DNA of 64,000 bases from Actinomycetes bacterium (GTDB taxonomy: Bacteria; Actinomycetota; Actinomycetes; Mycobacteriales; Mycobacteriaceae): positions 1 through 64,000 of the forward strand of contig JAKOYE010000111.1 in NCBI GenBank assembly GCA_029780675.1, given 5' to 3'. Below, one piece after another: positions 46,365 to 56,218 of the stretch (within the stretch, counting starts at the first letter, position 1; every line of letters begins with the position of its first letter). The translations under genes and the position numbers were made by a program. The notes under the pieces were generated by a model that worked only from the letters and a program-made list of their open reading frames with translations, did no database searches and was not told the DNA's origin.

Positions 46365-47717
46365 TCAGGCTGCGTCGTCGTCGGGGAGGAGTCGTTCGGG
46401 GTGGTGGTAGTTGTTGGTGCGGTGGGGGATGGGGAGTTGGGGTGGGGGGATCCACGCGGTGCTGCCGTCGGGGTTGGTGCGGGTTGTCCAGCCGCCGTGG
46501 GTGAGGAGGCGGTGGTGGGGTTTGCAGGCCAGGGTGAGTTGGTCGATGTCGGTGGGGCCGCCGTTGGCCCAGTCGGTGGTGTGGTGGACCTCGGTGAGGT
46601 AGCCGGGCATGTCGCAGCCGGGGGCGGTACACCCGCGGTCGCGTTCGTACAGGACGGCGCGTTGGTCGGCGCTGGCGATGCGTTTGGTGCGGCCGAGGTA
46701 GAGGGGTCGGGCGGTGTGGTTGTCGTAGATGCAGAGGTAGTGCCAGGCGTGTGATGCCAGCCTGATGAGGTCGGGCATGGGGATGGTGGTGCCGGCTGCG
46801 GTGACGGCGTGGCCGGTGGCGTTGCAGAGGGCTTCGACGGTGGTGCTGGCGATGATGGTGACGGGCAGGCCGTGGTGTTGGCCGAGGGTGGGGTCGCCGA
46901 GTCGGTCGCGCAGGAGGGCGTTTAGGGCGTCGTGTTGGCGTTGGGCGTGGGTGCGGTGGTCGCGGGTGATGGTGTCGTCGGTGGGTTCGGTGGTGATGGT
47001 GGGGGTGGGGTCGGCGGGGTTGCACATGCCGGGGGCGGCGAATTTGGCGAACAGGGCGTCGATGGTGGCCCGGAGTTCGGGGGTGGCGATGAGCCGGCCG
47101 ACGCTGGTTCCGTCGCGGCGTTGACGTCCGCACCAGGTGAAGCCTCGTTTGCGGGCGCGGTCGCTGTCGGTGAAGGTGCCGTCGGGGTTGAGGGTGATGG
47201 CGAGTCGGTCGGCGAGGACGGCGAGTTGGTCGGGGCGTAGGTGCGCGGACTGTTCGGCGAGGAATGTCTCGGCTTTGGCGACCCGGTCGGGGTGGATGTC
47301 CTCGGGGAGATCGGCGAGGAATTTCTCGATGACGTGGAGGTGTTCGGCGTCGAGGATGCCGGCGTGCCAGGCGGTGGCGGTGGCGGGCAGTTCCGGCGGT
47401 ACTACCTGGCCGGTCAGGGTGGTGCGCGGGTGCAGGCGGGCGGCGTCGCGGAGACGGCGGGCGGCCAGGCGGGGGCTGATGCGTAGGACGTCGGCGATGA
47501 CTTTGTGGCAGATACCGCCGAGGGATTGTTCGTCGCGGTGGGCCAGTGATCCGGCGATGGTGTGGGAGAGGGCGATCTGGCGTCGGGTGGCGGTTTCGAG
47601 GTGGAGCATGACCTGGAAGTGTTCGGCCACGGTCAGGGTGTCGGTGTCCAGTGCGGCCAGGGTGTCCAGCGCGGTGTCCAGGGCCGTGAGGGCCTCGGTC
47701 GCAGCTGTCGAAAGCAT
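46365..47717 (-). CDS. 13E12-type DUF222 protein with HNH endonuclease domain
   Basis: A 450-residue protein of the mycobacterial REP13E12 group: an N-terminal helical DUF222 part (about 1-300) and a C-terminal HNH nuclease domain (CTAPGCDMPGYLTEVHHTTDW ... LACKPHHRLLTHGGW, about 370-420), with the zinc-binding cysteines and catalytic His present. These genes occur in many copies in mycobacteria, and phiRv1 in M. tuberculosis integrates into one such repeat. Their function is unknown; mobile behaviour has been suggested. The gene is complete. It is convergent with the zinc-ribbon gene and divergent from the quinone reductase. Confidence 0.9.
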   Translation of the reverse strand: MLSTAATEALTALDTALDTLAALDTDTLTVAEHFQVMLHLETATRRQIALSHTIAGSLAHRDEQSLGGICHKVIADVLRISPRLAARRLRDAARLHPRTTLTGQVVPPELPATATAWHAGILDAEHLHVIEKFLADLPEDIHPDRVAKAETFLAEQSAHLRPDQLAVLADRLAITLNPDGTFTDSDRARKRGFTWCGRQRRDGTSVGRLIATPELRATIDALFAKFAAPGMCNPADPTPTITTEPTDDTITRDHRTHAQRQHDALNALLRDRLGDPTLGQHHGLPVTIIASTTVEALCNATGHAVTAAGTTIPMPDLIRLASHAWHYLCIYDNHTARPLYLGRTKRIASADQRAVLYERDRGCTAPGCDMPGYLTEVHHTTDWANGGPTDIDQLTLACKPHHRLLTHGGWTTRTNPDGSTAWIPPPQLPIPHRTNNYHHPERLLPDDDAA

Positions 47718-47827
47718 GTTCGAATTTTATGTCGCGGGACCGACACGTGACGGCGACGCAACGCGGCCTGGGGATCGGTACGAGACTGGGGATAGGGAGC
47801 GCTCGAGGTGACGACGAGAGGTGACGT

Positions 47828-48430
47828 ATGGCAGCAACCATCGCGGTGGTCCTGGGCCACCCGGACTCCGGAAGTCTGTGCGGCGCCATCGCACGCGCCT
47901 ACGTCGAGGGCGCGAGGTCGGGTGGCGCCACCGTGCGTGAGATCAACCTCGATGAGATGGCCTTCGATCCGGTGCTCCGGCACGGCTACCGCGAGGTTCA
48001 ACCGTTGGAGCCCGACCTGGTTGAGGCCCAGGAAGCCATCGCCTGGGCCGAGCAGGTGGTGTTCGTCTACCCGAATTGGTGGGGATCGATGCCCGCCCTG
48101 CTCAAGGGGTTCATCGACCGCGTCTTCCTGCCCGGATATGCGTTCAAGTACCGGCCGAACTCCCAGTTGTGGGACCGGCTCCTGGCCGGCCGCCGGGGCC
48201 GACTCCTCGTCACGATGGATTCCCCGCCCTGGTACTACCGGTGGGTGGTGGGCCAACCGGGTCACCAGATGATGCGCGGAGCGATCCTGGGTTTCAGCGG
48301 TATCAAGCCGGTGCGTACGTCGGTGTTCGGCCCGGTGCGCAGATCATCGGCCGACGTCCGCGCGGTGTGGCTGCGTCAGGCCCGGGCGCTGGGCGAGCGG
48401 GATGCCGGGCGGGGTGGCGGGGCCGGCTGA
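47828..48430 (+). CDS. NAD(P)H quinone oxidoreductase-like flavoprotein
   Basis: A 200-residue flavodoxin-fold protein. IAVVLGHPDSGSLCGAIARAY is the FMN/FAD phosphate region, VVFVYPNWWGSMPALLKGFIDRVFLPGYAFKY is the NQO1/MdaB signature with flavin contacts, and MDSPPWYYR shapes the active site. It would reduce quinones or similar electrophiles by two electrons. ATG 47828 follows GAGAGGTGAC. The gene ends 156 bases before dnaK and is probably independent of it. Confidence 0.88.
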   Translation: MAATIAVVLGHPDSGSLCGAIARAYVEGARSGGATVREINLDEMAFDPVLRHGYREVQPLEPDLVEAQEAIAWAEQVVFVYPNWWGSMPALLKGFIDRVFLPGYAFKYRPNSQLWDRLLAGRRGRLLVTMDSPPWYYRWVVGQPGHQMMRGAILGFSGIKPVRTSVFGPVRRSSADVRAVWLRQARALGERDAGRGGGAG

Positions 48431-48437
48431 CAGGCTC

Positions 48438-48453
48438 CGGGAACAAATTCCCG
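48438..48453 (+). terminator. Short hairpin after the quinone reductase-like gene
   Basis: CGGGAA and TTCCCG form a six-pair stem with the loop CAAA, eight bases past the stop codon and before the dnaK control region. No U-tract follows, so termination strength is uncertain. Confidence 0.35.
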
Positions 48454-48478
48454 ACTCTGCGGGTTGTCGCTACTGACA

Positions 48479-48554
48479 CTTGAGTGAACTGGACTCAACC
48501 TTCGCTTGACACATCGGTCGGTGTGGGAGCAATCTTGAGTCTGGTTCGCTCAGA
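48479..48554. promoter_or_regulatory. HspR operators (HAIR elements) upstream of dnaK
   Basis: CTTGAGT at 48479-48485, seven bases, then ACTCAAC at 48493-48499 differs from the consensus HAIR inverted repeat (CTTGAGT-N7-ACTCAAG) at one base. A second half-site CTTGAGT at 48534-48540 is followed after seven bases by the poor match GCTCAGA. HspR, encoded by the last gene of this operon, represses through such sites until heat shock. Confidence 0.9.
48506..48535 (+). promoter_or_regulatory. Probable dnaK promoter
   Basis: TTGACA at 48506-48511 is a consensus -35, and CAATCT at 48530-48535 a fair -10 with an 18-base spacer. The promoter lies between the full and the partial HAIR element, so bound HspR would block it. 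Confidence 0.65.
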
Positions 48555-48586
48555 CCCAGGATCGTCTCTATCAGGAGGAAACACCC

Positions 48587-50437
48587 ATGGCTCGTGCGGT
48601 CGGTATCGACCTCGGGACCACCAACTCGTGCGTCGCAGTTCTCGAAGGTGGCGACCCTGTCGTCGTCGCCAACTCGGAGGGCTCCCGCACCACGCCGTCG
48701 GTGGTCGCTTTCGCGCGCAACGGCGAGGTGCTGGTGGGCCAGCCCGCCAAGAACCAGGCGGTCACCAACGTCGACCGCACCATCCGGTCGGTCAAGCGCC
48801 ATATGGGCACCGACTGGACCGTCGAGATCGACGGCAAGAACTACACCGCGCAGGAGATCAGCGCACGCACCCTGCAGAAGCTGAAGCGGGATGCCGAAAG
48901 CTACCTCGGCGAGGATGTCACCGACGCGGTGATCACCGTTCCCGCCTACTTCAACGACGCCCAGCGGCAGGCCACCAAGGAAGCCGGCCAGATCGCCGGC
49001 CTCAACGTGCTGCGCATCGTCAACGAACCGACCGCTGCCGCCTTGGCCTACGGCCTGGACAAGGGCAACAAGGAACAGACCATCCTGGTCTTCGACCTCG
49101 GCGGCGGCACCTTCGACGTCTCCCTGCTGGAGATCGGCGACGGTGTGGTCGAGGTCCGGGCCACCTCGGGTGACAACCACCTCGGTGGCGACGACTGGGA
49201 CGACCGGATCGTCACCTGGCTGGTGGACAAGTTCAAGGCCAGCGCCGGTATCGACCTGACCAAGGACAAGATGGCCATGCAGCGGCTGCGCGAAGCGGCC
49301 GAGAAGGCCAAGATCGAGCTCAGCTCGAGCCAGTCCACGTCGATCAACCTGCCGTACATCACGGTTGACGCCGACAAGAACCCGTTGTTCCTCGACGAGC
49401 AGCTGACCCGCTCGGAGTTCCAGAAGATCACCCAGGATCTGCTGGACCGGACCCGGGCGCCCTTCCAGCAGGTCATCAAGGACGCCGGGATCTCGGTGGC
49501 CGATATCGACCATGTCGTTCTGGTCGGCGGCTCGACCCGGATGCCCGCGGTCACCGATCTGGTTAAGGAGCTCACCGGCGGTAAGGACCCCAACAAGGGC
49601 GTCAACCCCGACGAGGTCGTCGCCGTCGGCGCCGCGCTGCAGGCCGGTGTGCTCAAGGGTGAGGTCAAGGACGTTCTGCTGCTGGACGTCACTCCGCTGA
49701 GCCTGGGCATCGAGACCAAGGGCGGCGTGATGACGAAGCTGATCGAGCGCAACACCACGATCCCGACCAAGCGGTCGGAGACCTTCACCACGGCCGACGA
49801 CAACCAGCCGTCGGTGCAGATCCAGGTCTATCAGGGTGAGCGCGAGATCGCCGCGCACAACAAGCTGCTCGGCAGCTTCGAGCTGACCGGTATCCCGCCG
49901 GCTCCGCGTGGCGTGCCCCAGATCGAGGTGATCTTCGACATCGACGCCAACGGCATCGTGCACGTCACCGCCAAGGACAAGGGCACCGGCAAGGAGAACA
50001 CGATCAAGATCCAGGAGGGCTCCGGCCTGTCCAAGGAGGAGATCGACCGGATGATCAAGGATGCCGAGGCGCACGCGGAGGAGGATCGCAAGCGGCGAGA
50101 GGAGGCCGACGTCCGCAACCAGGCCGAGTCGCTGGTCTACCAGACCGAGAAGTTCGTCACCGAACAACGTGGCGCCGAAGGCGGATCGAAGGTTCCCGAG
50201 GAGTCGCTGGCCAAGATCGACGCGGCCATCGCCGAGGCGAAGACCGCGCTGGCCGGCACTGACATCGGCGCGATCAAGTCCGCGATGGAGAAACTGGGCG
50301 TCGAGTCCCAGGCTCTCGGCGAGGCGATCTACGCCGCGGCCCAGGCCGAGCAGGCCGCCGGCGGTGCGCCGGGCGGATCCGGTGCTGACGACGTGGTTGA
50401 CGCCGAAGTGGTTGAGGACGATCAGGAGAAGAAGTGA
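48587..50437 (+). CDS. dnaK: Chaperone DnaK (Hsp70)
   Basis: A 616-residue Hsp70. The ATPase domain starts [15 protein letters not shown], with [16 protein letters not shown] and [17 protein letters not shown]. The substrate domain begins near residue 365 ([17 protein letters not shown]), and the C-terminal tail is Gly/Ala-rich and acidic ([16 protein letters not shown]). It folds nascent and stress-damaged proteins in the cytosol with DnaJ and GrpE. AGGAGG lies ten bases before the ATG. First gene of dnaK-grpE-dnaJ-hspR, it overlaps grpE by four bases (GTGA) and is controlled by the HAIR sites upstream. Confidence 0.99.
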   Translation: MARAVGIDLGTTNSCVAVLEGGDPVVVANSEGSRTTPSVVAFARNGEVLVGQPAKNQAVTNVDRTIRSVKRHMGTDWTVEIDGKNYTAQEISARTLQKLKRDAESYLGEDVTDAVITVPAYFNDAQRQATKEAGQIAGLNVLRIVNEPTAAALAYGLDKGNKEQTILVFDLGGGTFDVSLLEIGDGVVEVRATSGDNHLGGDDWDDRIVTWLVDKFKASAGIDLTKDKMAMQRLREAAEKAKIELSSSQSTSINLPYITVDADKNPLFLDEQLTRSEFQKITQDLLDRTRAPFQQVIKDAGISVADIDHVVLVGGSTRMPAVTDLVKELTGGKDPNKGVNPDEVVAVGAALQAGVLKGEVKDVLLLDVTPLSLGIETKGGVMTKLIERNTTIPTKRSETFTTADDNQPSVQIQVYQGEREIAAHNKLLGSFELTGIPPAPRGVPQIEVIFDIDANGIVHVTAKDKGTGKENTIKIQEGSGLSKEEIDRMIKDAEAHAEEDRKRREEADVRNQAESLVYQTEKFVTEQRGAEGGSKVPEESLAKIDAAIAEAKTALAGTDIGAIKSAMEKLGVESQALGEAIYAAAQAEQAAGGAPGGSGADDVVDAEVVEDDQEKK

Positions 50438-51090
50438 CCCCGTCCGACGGAAGCAGGTTCGACGGAAGTAGGTCCGACGAGGGTAGGGACGTCGAGGAGC
50501 CGGTGACGGTCACCGACAAACGTCGGATCGATCCGGAGACCGGGCAGGTGCGTGAAGCCGCCGGGTCGGGGCGAAGTGACTCGGGATTCGGATCAGCCTC
50601 CGGTGCCGCTCCCCAGGGGGTGGTACCGGAGGCGGCCTCCGCCGGTAACGCCGACAAGGTCGCCGAGCTCACCGCCGATCTGCAACGGGTGCAGGCCGAC
50701 TTCGCGAACTATCGCAAGCGCGCCCTCCGGGATCAGGAGGCGGTTGCCGAACGCGCGAAAGCCGTTGTGCTGGGCCAGCTTCTGGGCGTACTGGACGACC
50801 TCGACCGGGCCCGTAGCCACGGTGACCTGGAGGGCGGTCCGCTGAAGTCTGTGGCGGACAAGCTGGCGTCGGCGCTGTCCGGTCTGGGACTTGTCGAGTT
50901 CGGTGCGGAGGGTGAGGAATTCGACCCGGCACTGCACGAGGCGGTCCAGCATGAGGGTGACGGCTCGAATCCCGTCATCGGGAACGTGATGCGCAAGGGC
51001 TACAAGCTCGGCGAGCAGGTGCTGCGCCACGCCATGGTCGGTGTGGTCGACGCCGCTCCGGCAGATCAGAACGCAGAATCAGATCAGTAA
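50434..51090 (+). CDS. grpE: Nucleotide exchange factor GrpE
   Basis: A 218-residue co-chaperone that releases ADP from DnaK. The first 70 residues are polar and disordered, with the near-duplicate [11 protein letters not shown]. The long coiled-coil helix starts near 73 ([24 protein letters not shown]), followed by the four-helix bundle and the beta-wing ([40 protein letters not shown]). GTG 50434 overlaps the dnaK stop, coupling translation. Length agrees with other mycobacterial GrpE. Confidence 0.98.
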   Translation: MTPSDGSRFDGSRSDEGRDVEEPVTVTDKRRIDPETGQVREAAGSGRSDSGFGSASGAAPQGVVPEAASAGNADKVAELTADLQRVQADFANYRKRALRDQEAVAERAKAVVLGQLLGVLDDLDRARSHGDLEGGPLKSVADKLASALSGLGLVEFGAEGEEFDPALHEAVQHEGDGSNPVIGNVMRKGYKLGEQVLRHAMVGVVDAAPADQNAESDQ

Positions 51091-51121
51091 CACTGCGACA
51101 GCGGTGAGGAGGTGACGCTTC

Positions 51122-52300
51122 ATGGTGCAACGGGAATGGGTGGAGAAGGACTTCTACAAGGTGCTCGGCGTCTCCTCTGACGCCAGCGACGACGAGATCA
51201 AACGAGTCGCCAAGAGGCTGCTCGCCGAGAACCATCCCGACCGCAATCCGAACAATCCGGCGGCCGAGGAGCGGTACAAGGAGGTCGGCGAGGCCCGGGA
51301 TGTCCTGACCGACAAGGCCAAACGGGCCGAGTACGACGAAACCCGGCGGTTGTTCGCCTCCGGCGGCTTCGGGCGCCGTTTCGCCGGCGGTGGCGGCGGT
51401 GGCGGTGGCTACGACGGCGGCGGGGGCTTCAATCTCAACGACCTGTTCGGCCAGGCCGGGCAGGACGGCGGAGCCAATATCGGCGACCTCTTCGGTGGGC
51501 TGTTCGGCCGCGGCGGCACCCAGCCGCGGACCAGTAGGCCACGGCGCGGCAAGGATCTTGAGACCGAGACCCAACTCGACTTCCTCGAGGCCACCAAGGG
51601 TGTGGCGATGCCTCTGCGGCTGACCAGCCCCGCGCCGTGCACCAACTGCCACGGCAGCGGCGCCCGGCCGGGTACCAGCCCGAAGGTGTGCGCCAACTGC
51701 AACGGCTCCGGGATGGTCAACCGCAACCAGGGCGCGTTCGGTTTCTCCGAGCCGTGCACCGACTGCCGCGGGAGTGGTTCGGTGATCGAGCACCCCTGCG
51801 ACGAGTGCCGCGGCACCGGGGTCACCACCCGCAGTCGCACCATCAACGTCCGGATTCCGCCCGGCGTCGAGGACGGCCAGCGCATCAGGCTGGCCGGCCA
51901 GGGTGAGGCCGGACTGCGCGGCGCGCCGTCGGGTGACCTGTACGTCACCGTGCACGTCCGACCTGACAAGGTGTTCGGCCGCGACGGGGACGATCTGACG
52001 GTGGCCGTCCCGGTGAGCTTCACCGAACTGGCGCTGGGAACGACGCTGTCGATCCCGACCCTCGACGGCAAGGTTGGGGTGAAGGTGCCCAAGGGCACCG
52101 CTGACGGCCGGATCCTGCGGGTTCGCGGTCGCGGTGTGCCGAAGCGCAGCGGCGGGGCGGGTGACCTGCTGGTGACCGTGAAGGTCGCGGTGCCGCCCCA
52201 GTTGGAGGGTGCGGCCCTGGAGGCTCTGGAGGCCTACGCTGCTGCCGAGAAGGCCAGCGGTTTCGATCCGCGAGCCGGCTGGGCGGGTAACCGGCCATGA
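51122..52300 (+). CDS. dnaJ: Chaperone DnaJ (Hsp40), DnaJ1 type
   Basis: A 392-residue type I Hsp40. The J-domain (about 8-75, WVEKDFYKVLGV ... NHPDRNP with the HPD motif) is followed by a Gly-rich linker with Phe/Gly runs (about 82-105). The zinc domain has four CxxCxGxG-like repeats (CTNCHGSG, CANCNGSG, CTDCRGSG, CDECRGTG), and the C-terminal substrate domains complete it. It delivers substrates to DnaK and stimulates its ATPase. GAGGAGG lies upstream of ATG 51122. The stop overlaps hspR by four bases (ATGA). Confidence 0.98.
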   Translation: MVQREWVEKDFYKVLGVSSDASDDEIKRVAKRLLAENHPDRNPNNPAAEERYKEVGEARDVLTDKAKRAEYDETRRLFASGGFGRRFAGGGGGGGGYDGGGGFNLNDLFGQAGQDGGANIGDLFGGLFGRGGTQPRTSRPRRGKDLETETQLDFLEATKGVAMPLRLTSPAPCTNCHGSGARPGTSPKVCANCNGSGMVNRNQGAFGFSEPCTDCRGSGSVIEHPCDECRGTGVTTRSRTINVRIPPGVEDGQRIRLAGQGEAGLRGAPSGDLYVTVHVRPDKVFGRDGDDLTVAVPVSFTELALGTTLSIPTLDGKVGVKVPKGTADGRILRVRGRGVPKRSGGAGDLLVTVKVAVPPQLEGAALEALEAYAAAEKASGFDPRAGWAGNRP

Positions 52301-52677
52301 GTGCCGTCCGAGACACCGGCGATCCGCCCGAACCGCGGACGTTCCTGATCTCGGTTGCGGCCGAACTGGCCGGGATGCACGCGCAGACCCTGCGCACCTA
52401 TGACCGGCTCGGACTGGTCAGTCCGCAGCGCACCGTCGGCGGTGGGCGGCGCTACTCGGAACGCGATGTGGAACTGCTCCGGGAGATTCAGCGGCTGTCC
52501 CAGGACGAGGGGGTCAACCTCGCCGGGATCAAGCGCATCATCGAGCTGACCAATCAGGTTGAGGCGCTGCAGGCCCGGGTCGCCGAACTCGCCGTCGAAC
52601 TGTCCCGTTCCCGGCCGCGCCGCGATGTCGCGGTGGTGTCCAAGAACAGGGCAGTGGTGGTCTGGAAGCCGCGCTGA
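52297..52677 (+). CDS. hspR: Heat-shock repressor HspR
   Basis: A 126-residue MerR-family repressor. The winged helix-turn-helix runs from LISVAAELAGMHAQTLRTYDRLGL through QRTVGGGRRYSERDV, followed by a coiled coil (about 80-108) and the hydrophobic C-terminal tail VVSKNRAVVVWKPR typical of actinobacterial HspR. It binds HAIR inverted repeats with DnaK as co-repressor. Targets visible here are the dnaK operon (autoregulation) and clpB at the right end of the window. ATG 52297 overlaps the dnaJ stop. Confidence 0.98.
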   Translation: MSAVRDTGDPPEPRTFLISVAAELAGMHAQTLRTYDRLGLVSPQRTVGGGRRYSERDVELLREIQRLSQDEGVNLAGIKRIIELTNQVEALQARVAELAVELSRSRPRRDVAVVSKNRAVVVWKPR

Positions 52678-52722
52678 CCCGCGGCCGACCGCAGCGTCGG
52701 GCCCAATCGGTCGGGCCGGAGG

Positions 52723-53625
52723 TCAGCTCACCTTGATGGTGAAACTGGCCGACGCCGGTCGGCCGGGCACGGCGGTGCTGTAGCCGCCCTTGCGCAGTGC
52801 GTTGGTGGGGGCGGCCATCGGCTCGATGCCGACGACGTCGTCGTTTCCGGGGGCGAAGATCTGGACCGCGGGGAAGCCGTGGTCGAACACCACCTCAATG
52901 CGGCGGTCACCCCCGGACAACGCGAAGACGGCGCCTTGGGGCACCTCGTCGAAACCGTCGTCGAACACGCGGTCGCCCAGCACCTCCGACCTGGCCGGCC
53001 ACTCCTCCGTCGCGCCGGTCGGGATACCCCAGTGATCCACCGGCAGATGACGCAGCGGCGGAGTCTCCAGCCGCCATTCCGACCGCGGGACGTCCGGGAT
53101 GGTGAGGTAGGGGTGGAAACCGAAACACAGCGGGACCGAGGCCGAGGTGGTCGGCGTGACGGTGGTCTCGATCGTCAGGGCACGGTCGGCGAGCGAAATG
53201 TCGAGTGTGACGACATGCGGGAACGGGAAGCTGGTCAACAGCCGGGGCTGGCCGCCGTAGTCCAAATCGGCGGTGACGCGGTTATCGGCGGGTTGTTTGA
53301 CCAGCCAGCCGGGGTAGGCCGCCAGCACGCCGTGGATGACCAGGCCGTGTTCGTCGGAGCGCACGCCACCGACACCGGGGGTCAGCGTCACCGCGCCGCC
53401 GTCGACTCCGTAGCCGTTCGCGCTGAGCCGGTTGGCGAACGGGTAGAGGATCGGGATGCCCATGGTCTTACCGGTGGTGAGATAGGCCTTCAGGCCACGG
53501 CGCTGACCGAGCAGTTCGACGCCGCCGTCCGAGAGTGAGGTGCACACCATGCCCGCCGACGGGACGAAGGTGGCGGTGAGGGCTGACGAGGGGTCTTTCA
53601 GCACGATGGAGGGCAACTGGGCCAT
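52723..53625 (-). CDS. Aldose 1-epimerase-like (galactose mutarotase) protein
   Basis: A 300-residue beta-sandwich protein of the mutarotase superfamily. Landmarks are GIPILYPFANRLSANGY (sugar-binding Arg), DEHGLVIHGVLAAYPG (active-site His), PLCFGFHPYLTIPDV (catalytic His), and the C-terminal GIEPMAAPTNAL with the catalytic Glu. It would interconvert sugar anomers or bind a phosphorylated sugar; the substrate is unknown. ATG 53625 was chosen over 53676, because CACAAT lies six bases upstream and the longer form would overlap the ACP gene. It is convergent with hspR, and follows the ACP gene by 47 bases. Confidence 0.85.
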   Translation of the reverse strand: MAQLPSIVLKDPSSALTATFVPSAGMVCTSLSDGGVELLGQRRGLKAYLTTGKTMGIPILYPFANRLSANGYGVDGGAVTLTPGVGGVRSDEHGLVIHGVLAAYPGWLVKQPADNRVTADLDYGGQPRLLTSFPFPHVVTLDISLADRALTIETTVTPTTSASVPLCFGFHPYLTIPDVPRSEWRLETPPLRHLPVDHWGIPTGATEEWPARSEVLGDRVFDDGFDEVPQGAVFALSGGDRRIEVVFDHGFPAVQIFAPGNDDVVGIEPMAAPTNALRKGGYSTAVPGRPASASFTIKVS

Positions 53626-53672
53626 CGTCGGATTGTGCCACGAACGGCCGCGGGTTGACCAAGCGTCCACCG

Positions 53673-53912
53673 TCACCGGTGCTGGTCGATATACGCCGTG
53701 AGGTCGTTGATCGTGCGCAGCGATGCGTACTGCGATTCCGGGATGTCGACCTCGAACCGCTTGTGCAACCGGACCAGGAAATTCAGCCAGTCCATCGAGT
53801 CGAGATCCACTTGATCGCGCAGCAATTCGGTATCGCTCAGGTCCGCCTCGTCGATCTCCGGCGCGATGTCCAGGAGTTCGGCGACCACCCCGGCCCGGGT
53901 CTCAGAGCTCAT
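53673..53912 (-). CDS. Stand-alone acyl carrier protein
   Basis: A 79-residue four-helix acyl carrier protein. The phosphopantetheine attachment Ser is in the DSMDWLNFL motif (Ser at about 39), with the usual acidic first helix (DIAPEIDEADL) and a short final helix. It carries acyl groups as thioesters. The W after DSM is unusual; most ACPs have DSLD/E. It is the last gene of the 2-oxoacid dehydrogenase/acyl-CoA synthetase operon, so a link to the acyl group made there is likely. AAGGAGAGAC precedes ATG 53912. It is unlike the fatty-acid synthase ACP AcpM in length and motif. Confidence 0.9.
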   Translation of the reverse strand: MSSETRAGVVAELLDIAPEIDEADLSDTELLRDQVDLDSMDWLNFLVRLHKRFEVDIPESQYASLRTINDLTAYIDQHR

Positions 53913-53960
53913 GTCTCTCCTTATTCACGGTGCTTGTGTTGTTCACAGTGCTTGCGGTCT

Positions 53961-55229
53961 TCAGAGGTCCTGGGGCTGCTGGAGCAGCCGGTTGATCTCG
54001 GCGAGGAACAGCGCGCCCCGGGCGCCGTCACTGGCGCGGTGGTCGGCGGCCAGGCTGGCGTGCACGGTGGTGGCGACCCGGATTCCGCCGTCGACGACGA
54101 CGACGCGCTGGGCCGGCCGGCCGAAGCCGACGATGGCCACCTGCTGGGGGTAGATGACCCCGAACACGGAGTCGACCCCTTTCTCTCCCAGGTTGGTCAC
54201 CGTGATCGTCGGGTCGGACATCTCCGAACTCCGCAGCGAGCCCGCCCGGGCCCGGGCCACCAGATCGGTCAGATCCGCCATCAGCTCGGGCAGCGGTTTC
54301 TCGGACACGTCGTGGATGGCCGGTGCTACCAGACCGCCGCCGCGCAGTGAAATCGCCACGCCCACATGGCATCCCGCAGCCGGCTCGAAGTGGTCGTCCC
54401 GCCAGAATCCGTTGAACTCGCCGAACCGGGTGGTGGCGAGGGCGACGGCCTTGAGTTGCAGCACCGCGAGCAGGAGTCGTTCGGTGATGGGCCGGCCGGC
54501 GTTCTGCTCGGTCAACCATGCCGTTGCCGGGTCGAGGATGATCTCGTCGGCGAGGTAGTAGTGCGGGATCTCCCGTTTGGACCGGGCCATCGCGGCGGCG
54601 ATCGAGGCGCGCATCGCCGCACCGCGCTCGCGGGCCTTCACGGCGGCCGACTTGGGCGGGGCGCCCGGTTCCGATGTGATGGGACGGGCCGGCGGCCTGG
54701 GCGCCTCGTGCTGAGCCTCCGCCGACTTCCGGGCGGCGGCATGCTCGACGTCGTGCAGGGTGATCGCACCCTGCGGGCCGGTCCCGGTGAGCGTGGTCAG
54801 ATCCACCCCCAGTGCCGCGGCGGTCCGGCGTGCCACCGGGGAGACCCAGAGTCGATGTCCGATCGGCGGGGCGGGAGTCGACGCGTGCGGTGTCGGAGTC
54901 CCGGCGGACGCGGGTGCCCCCGCGGGTCCGGCGGCCGGAGCCGAGGCGGCCGACGGTGCCGAGGGAGTGGAGGGTTCTTTCCCGGGGAGTTCCCCGGGTT
55001 CGAGAAGTATGGCGAGCGGGGTCCCGACGGCGACGGTCTCCCCGACCGGAATCAGCAACCTGTCGACGATCCCGTCATGCCAGCACTCGATTTCGACGGC
55101 GGCCTTGGTGGTTTCGACGACGGCGACGATCTGCCCACGGGACACGGTGTCGCCGGGCTTCACCAGCCACTCGTTGAGCGTGCCCTCATCCATGTCGGCG
55201 CCCAGTGCGGGCATGGTGAATTCGATCAC
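53961..55229 (-). CDS. Dihydrolipoamide acyltransferase (E2) of a 2-oxoacid dehydrogenase-like complex
   Basis: A 422-residue E2. One lipoyl domain (residues 1-80, lipoyl Lys in [11 protein letters not shown]) is followed by an Ala/Pro/Ser linker and a peripheral subunit-binding domain ([29 protein letters not shown], about 150-185). The catalytic core ends in the active-site motif [12 protein letters not shown] (His/Asp). It accepts an acyl group from E1 on lipoate and passes it on to CoA. No E3 gene lies in the operon, so a shared dihydrolipoamide dehydrogenase must be used. GTG 55229 overlaps the E1-beta stop (GTGA), which settles the start. Confidence 0.93.
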   Translation of the reverse strand: MIEFTMPALGADMDEGTLNEWLVKPGDTVSRGQIVAVVETTKAAVEIECWHDGIVDRLLIPVGETVAVGTPLAILLEPGELPGKEPSTPSAPSAASAPAAGPAGAPASAGTPTPHASTPAPPIGHRLWVSPVARRTAAALGVDLTTLTGTGPQGAITLHDVEHAAARKSAEAQHEAPRPPARPITSEPGAPPKSAAVKARERGAAMRASIAAAMARSKREIPHYYLADEIILDPATAWLTEQNAGRPITERLLLAVLQLKAVALATTRFGEFNGFWRDDHFEPAAGCHVGVAISLRGGGLVAPAIHDVSEKPLPELMADLTDLVARARAGSLRSSEMSDPTITVTNLGEKGVDSVFGVIYPQQVAIVGFGRPAQRVVVVDGGIRVATTVHASLAADHRASDGARGALFLAEINRLLQQPQDL

Positions 55230-56218
55230 CGTCTCGCCGTTCCGGTTCGATCGCCGAACAGCGCTCGCACGGCGGCGACGATCTTGTCGGCCTGCGGCAG
55301 GGCGGCGTCTTCGAGATGTTTGGCGTACGGGATGGGGACTTCGACGGTACACACCCGGCCGATCGGCGCGTCGAGTTCGTAGAAGGCCTGCTCGACGATG
55401 CGGGCGCTGATCTCCCCGGCGAGGCTGCCGGTGTGCCAGGCTTCGTCGACGACGACGACCCGGTGCGTCCTGGCCACCGATTCCATGATGGTGGCGTCAT
55501 CGAGGGGGCGCAGCACCCTGAGGTCGATCACATCGCACTCGATACCGGCCGCGGCCAGTTGCCCGGCGGCGTCCAGTGCCTTGGGCACGCACCCGCCGTA
55601 GGCGATGATCGTGGCATCGGATCCGTTGCGGCGCAACGCCGCCCGACGGATATCGGTGGGCGCCAAAGTGTCGACCTCGGCGGAGGTGTTGTAGAGGCCG
55701 ACATGCTCGAAGATCACCACCGGGTCCGGTTCACGCAGTGCGGTGGTCAGCATCCCGTAGGCGTCCGCGACGGTCGCCGGCGCCAGCACCGTGATGCCGG
55801 GGATGTGGGCGTACCAGTTCTCCAGGCTGTGCGAGTGCTGGGCGGCGAGTTGCCTGCCCGCCCCGGTGGCCATCCGGATCACCAACGGTACGGAGAACTG
55901 GCCGCCGGACATATGCCTGAGCGGCGCAGCGGTATTGACGATCTGGTCCAGGGCCAGCAGGCTGAAGTTGACCGTCATCACCTCGACGATGGGGCGCAGG
56001 CCGTTCATCGCCGCACCCACACCGATGCCGACGAAACCCAGTTCCGACAGCGGGGTGTCGAGGATGCGCTTAGGGCCGAACTCCTCCAGCAGACCTTTCG
56101 ACGCGGCGTACGTGCCGCCGTAGGCGGCGACGTCCTCGCCCATCAGCACCACGGTCGGGTCAGCGCGCATGGCGTCGGCGATCGCGTCGTGCACGGCGTT
56201 GCGATAGGTGGTTTTCAC
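55226..56218 (-). CDS. 2-oxoacid dehydrogenase E1 component, beta subunit
   Basis: A 330-residue beta subunit of a thiamine-diphosphate E1, pyruvate/acetoin dehydrogenase type. Motifs are [46 protein letters not shown] (catalytic Glu), [15 protein letters not shown], and [12 protein letters not shown]. It forms the alpha2beta2 tetramer with the upstream gene product. GTG 56218 overlaps the alpha-subunit stop as GTGA, and the C-terminus overlaps the E2 start in the same way. Confidence 0.93.
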   Translation of the reverse strand: MKTTYRNAVHDAIADAMRADPTVVLMGEDVAAYGGTYAASKGLLEEFGPKRILDTPLSELGFVGIGVGAAMNGLRPIVEVMTVNFSLLALDQIVNTAAPLRHMSGGQFSVPLVIRMATGAGRQLAAQHSHSLENWYAHIPGITVLAPATVADAYGMLTTALREPDPVVIFEHVGLYNTSAEVDTLAPTDIRRAALRRNGSDATIIAYGGCVPKALDAAGQLAAAGIECDVIDLRVLRPLDDATIMESVARTHRVVVVDEAWHTGSLAGEISARIVEQAFYELDAPIGRVCTVEVPIPYAKHLEDAALPQADKIVAAVRALFGDRTGTARR

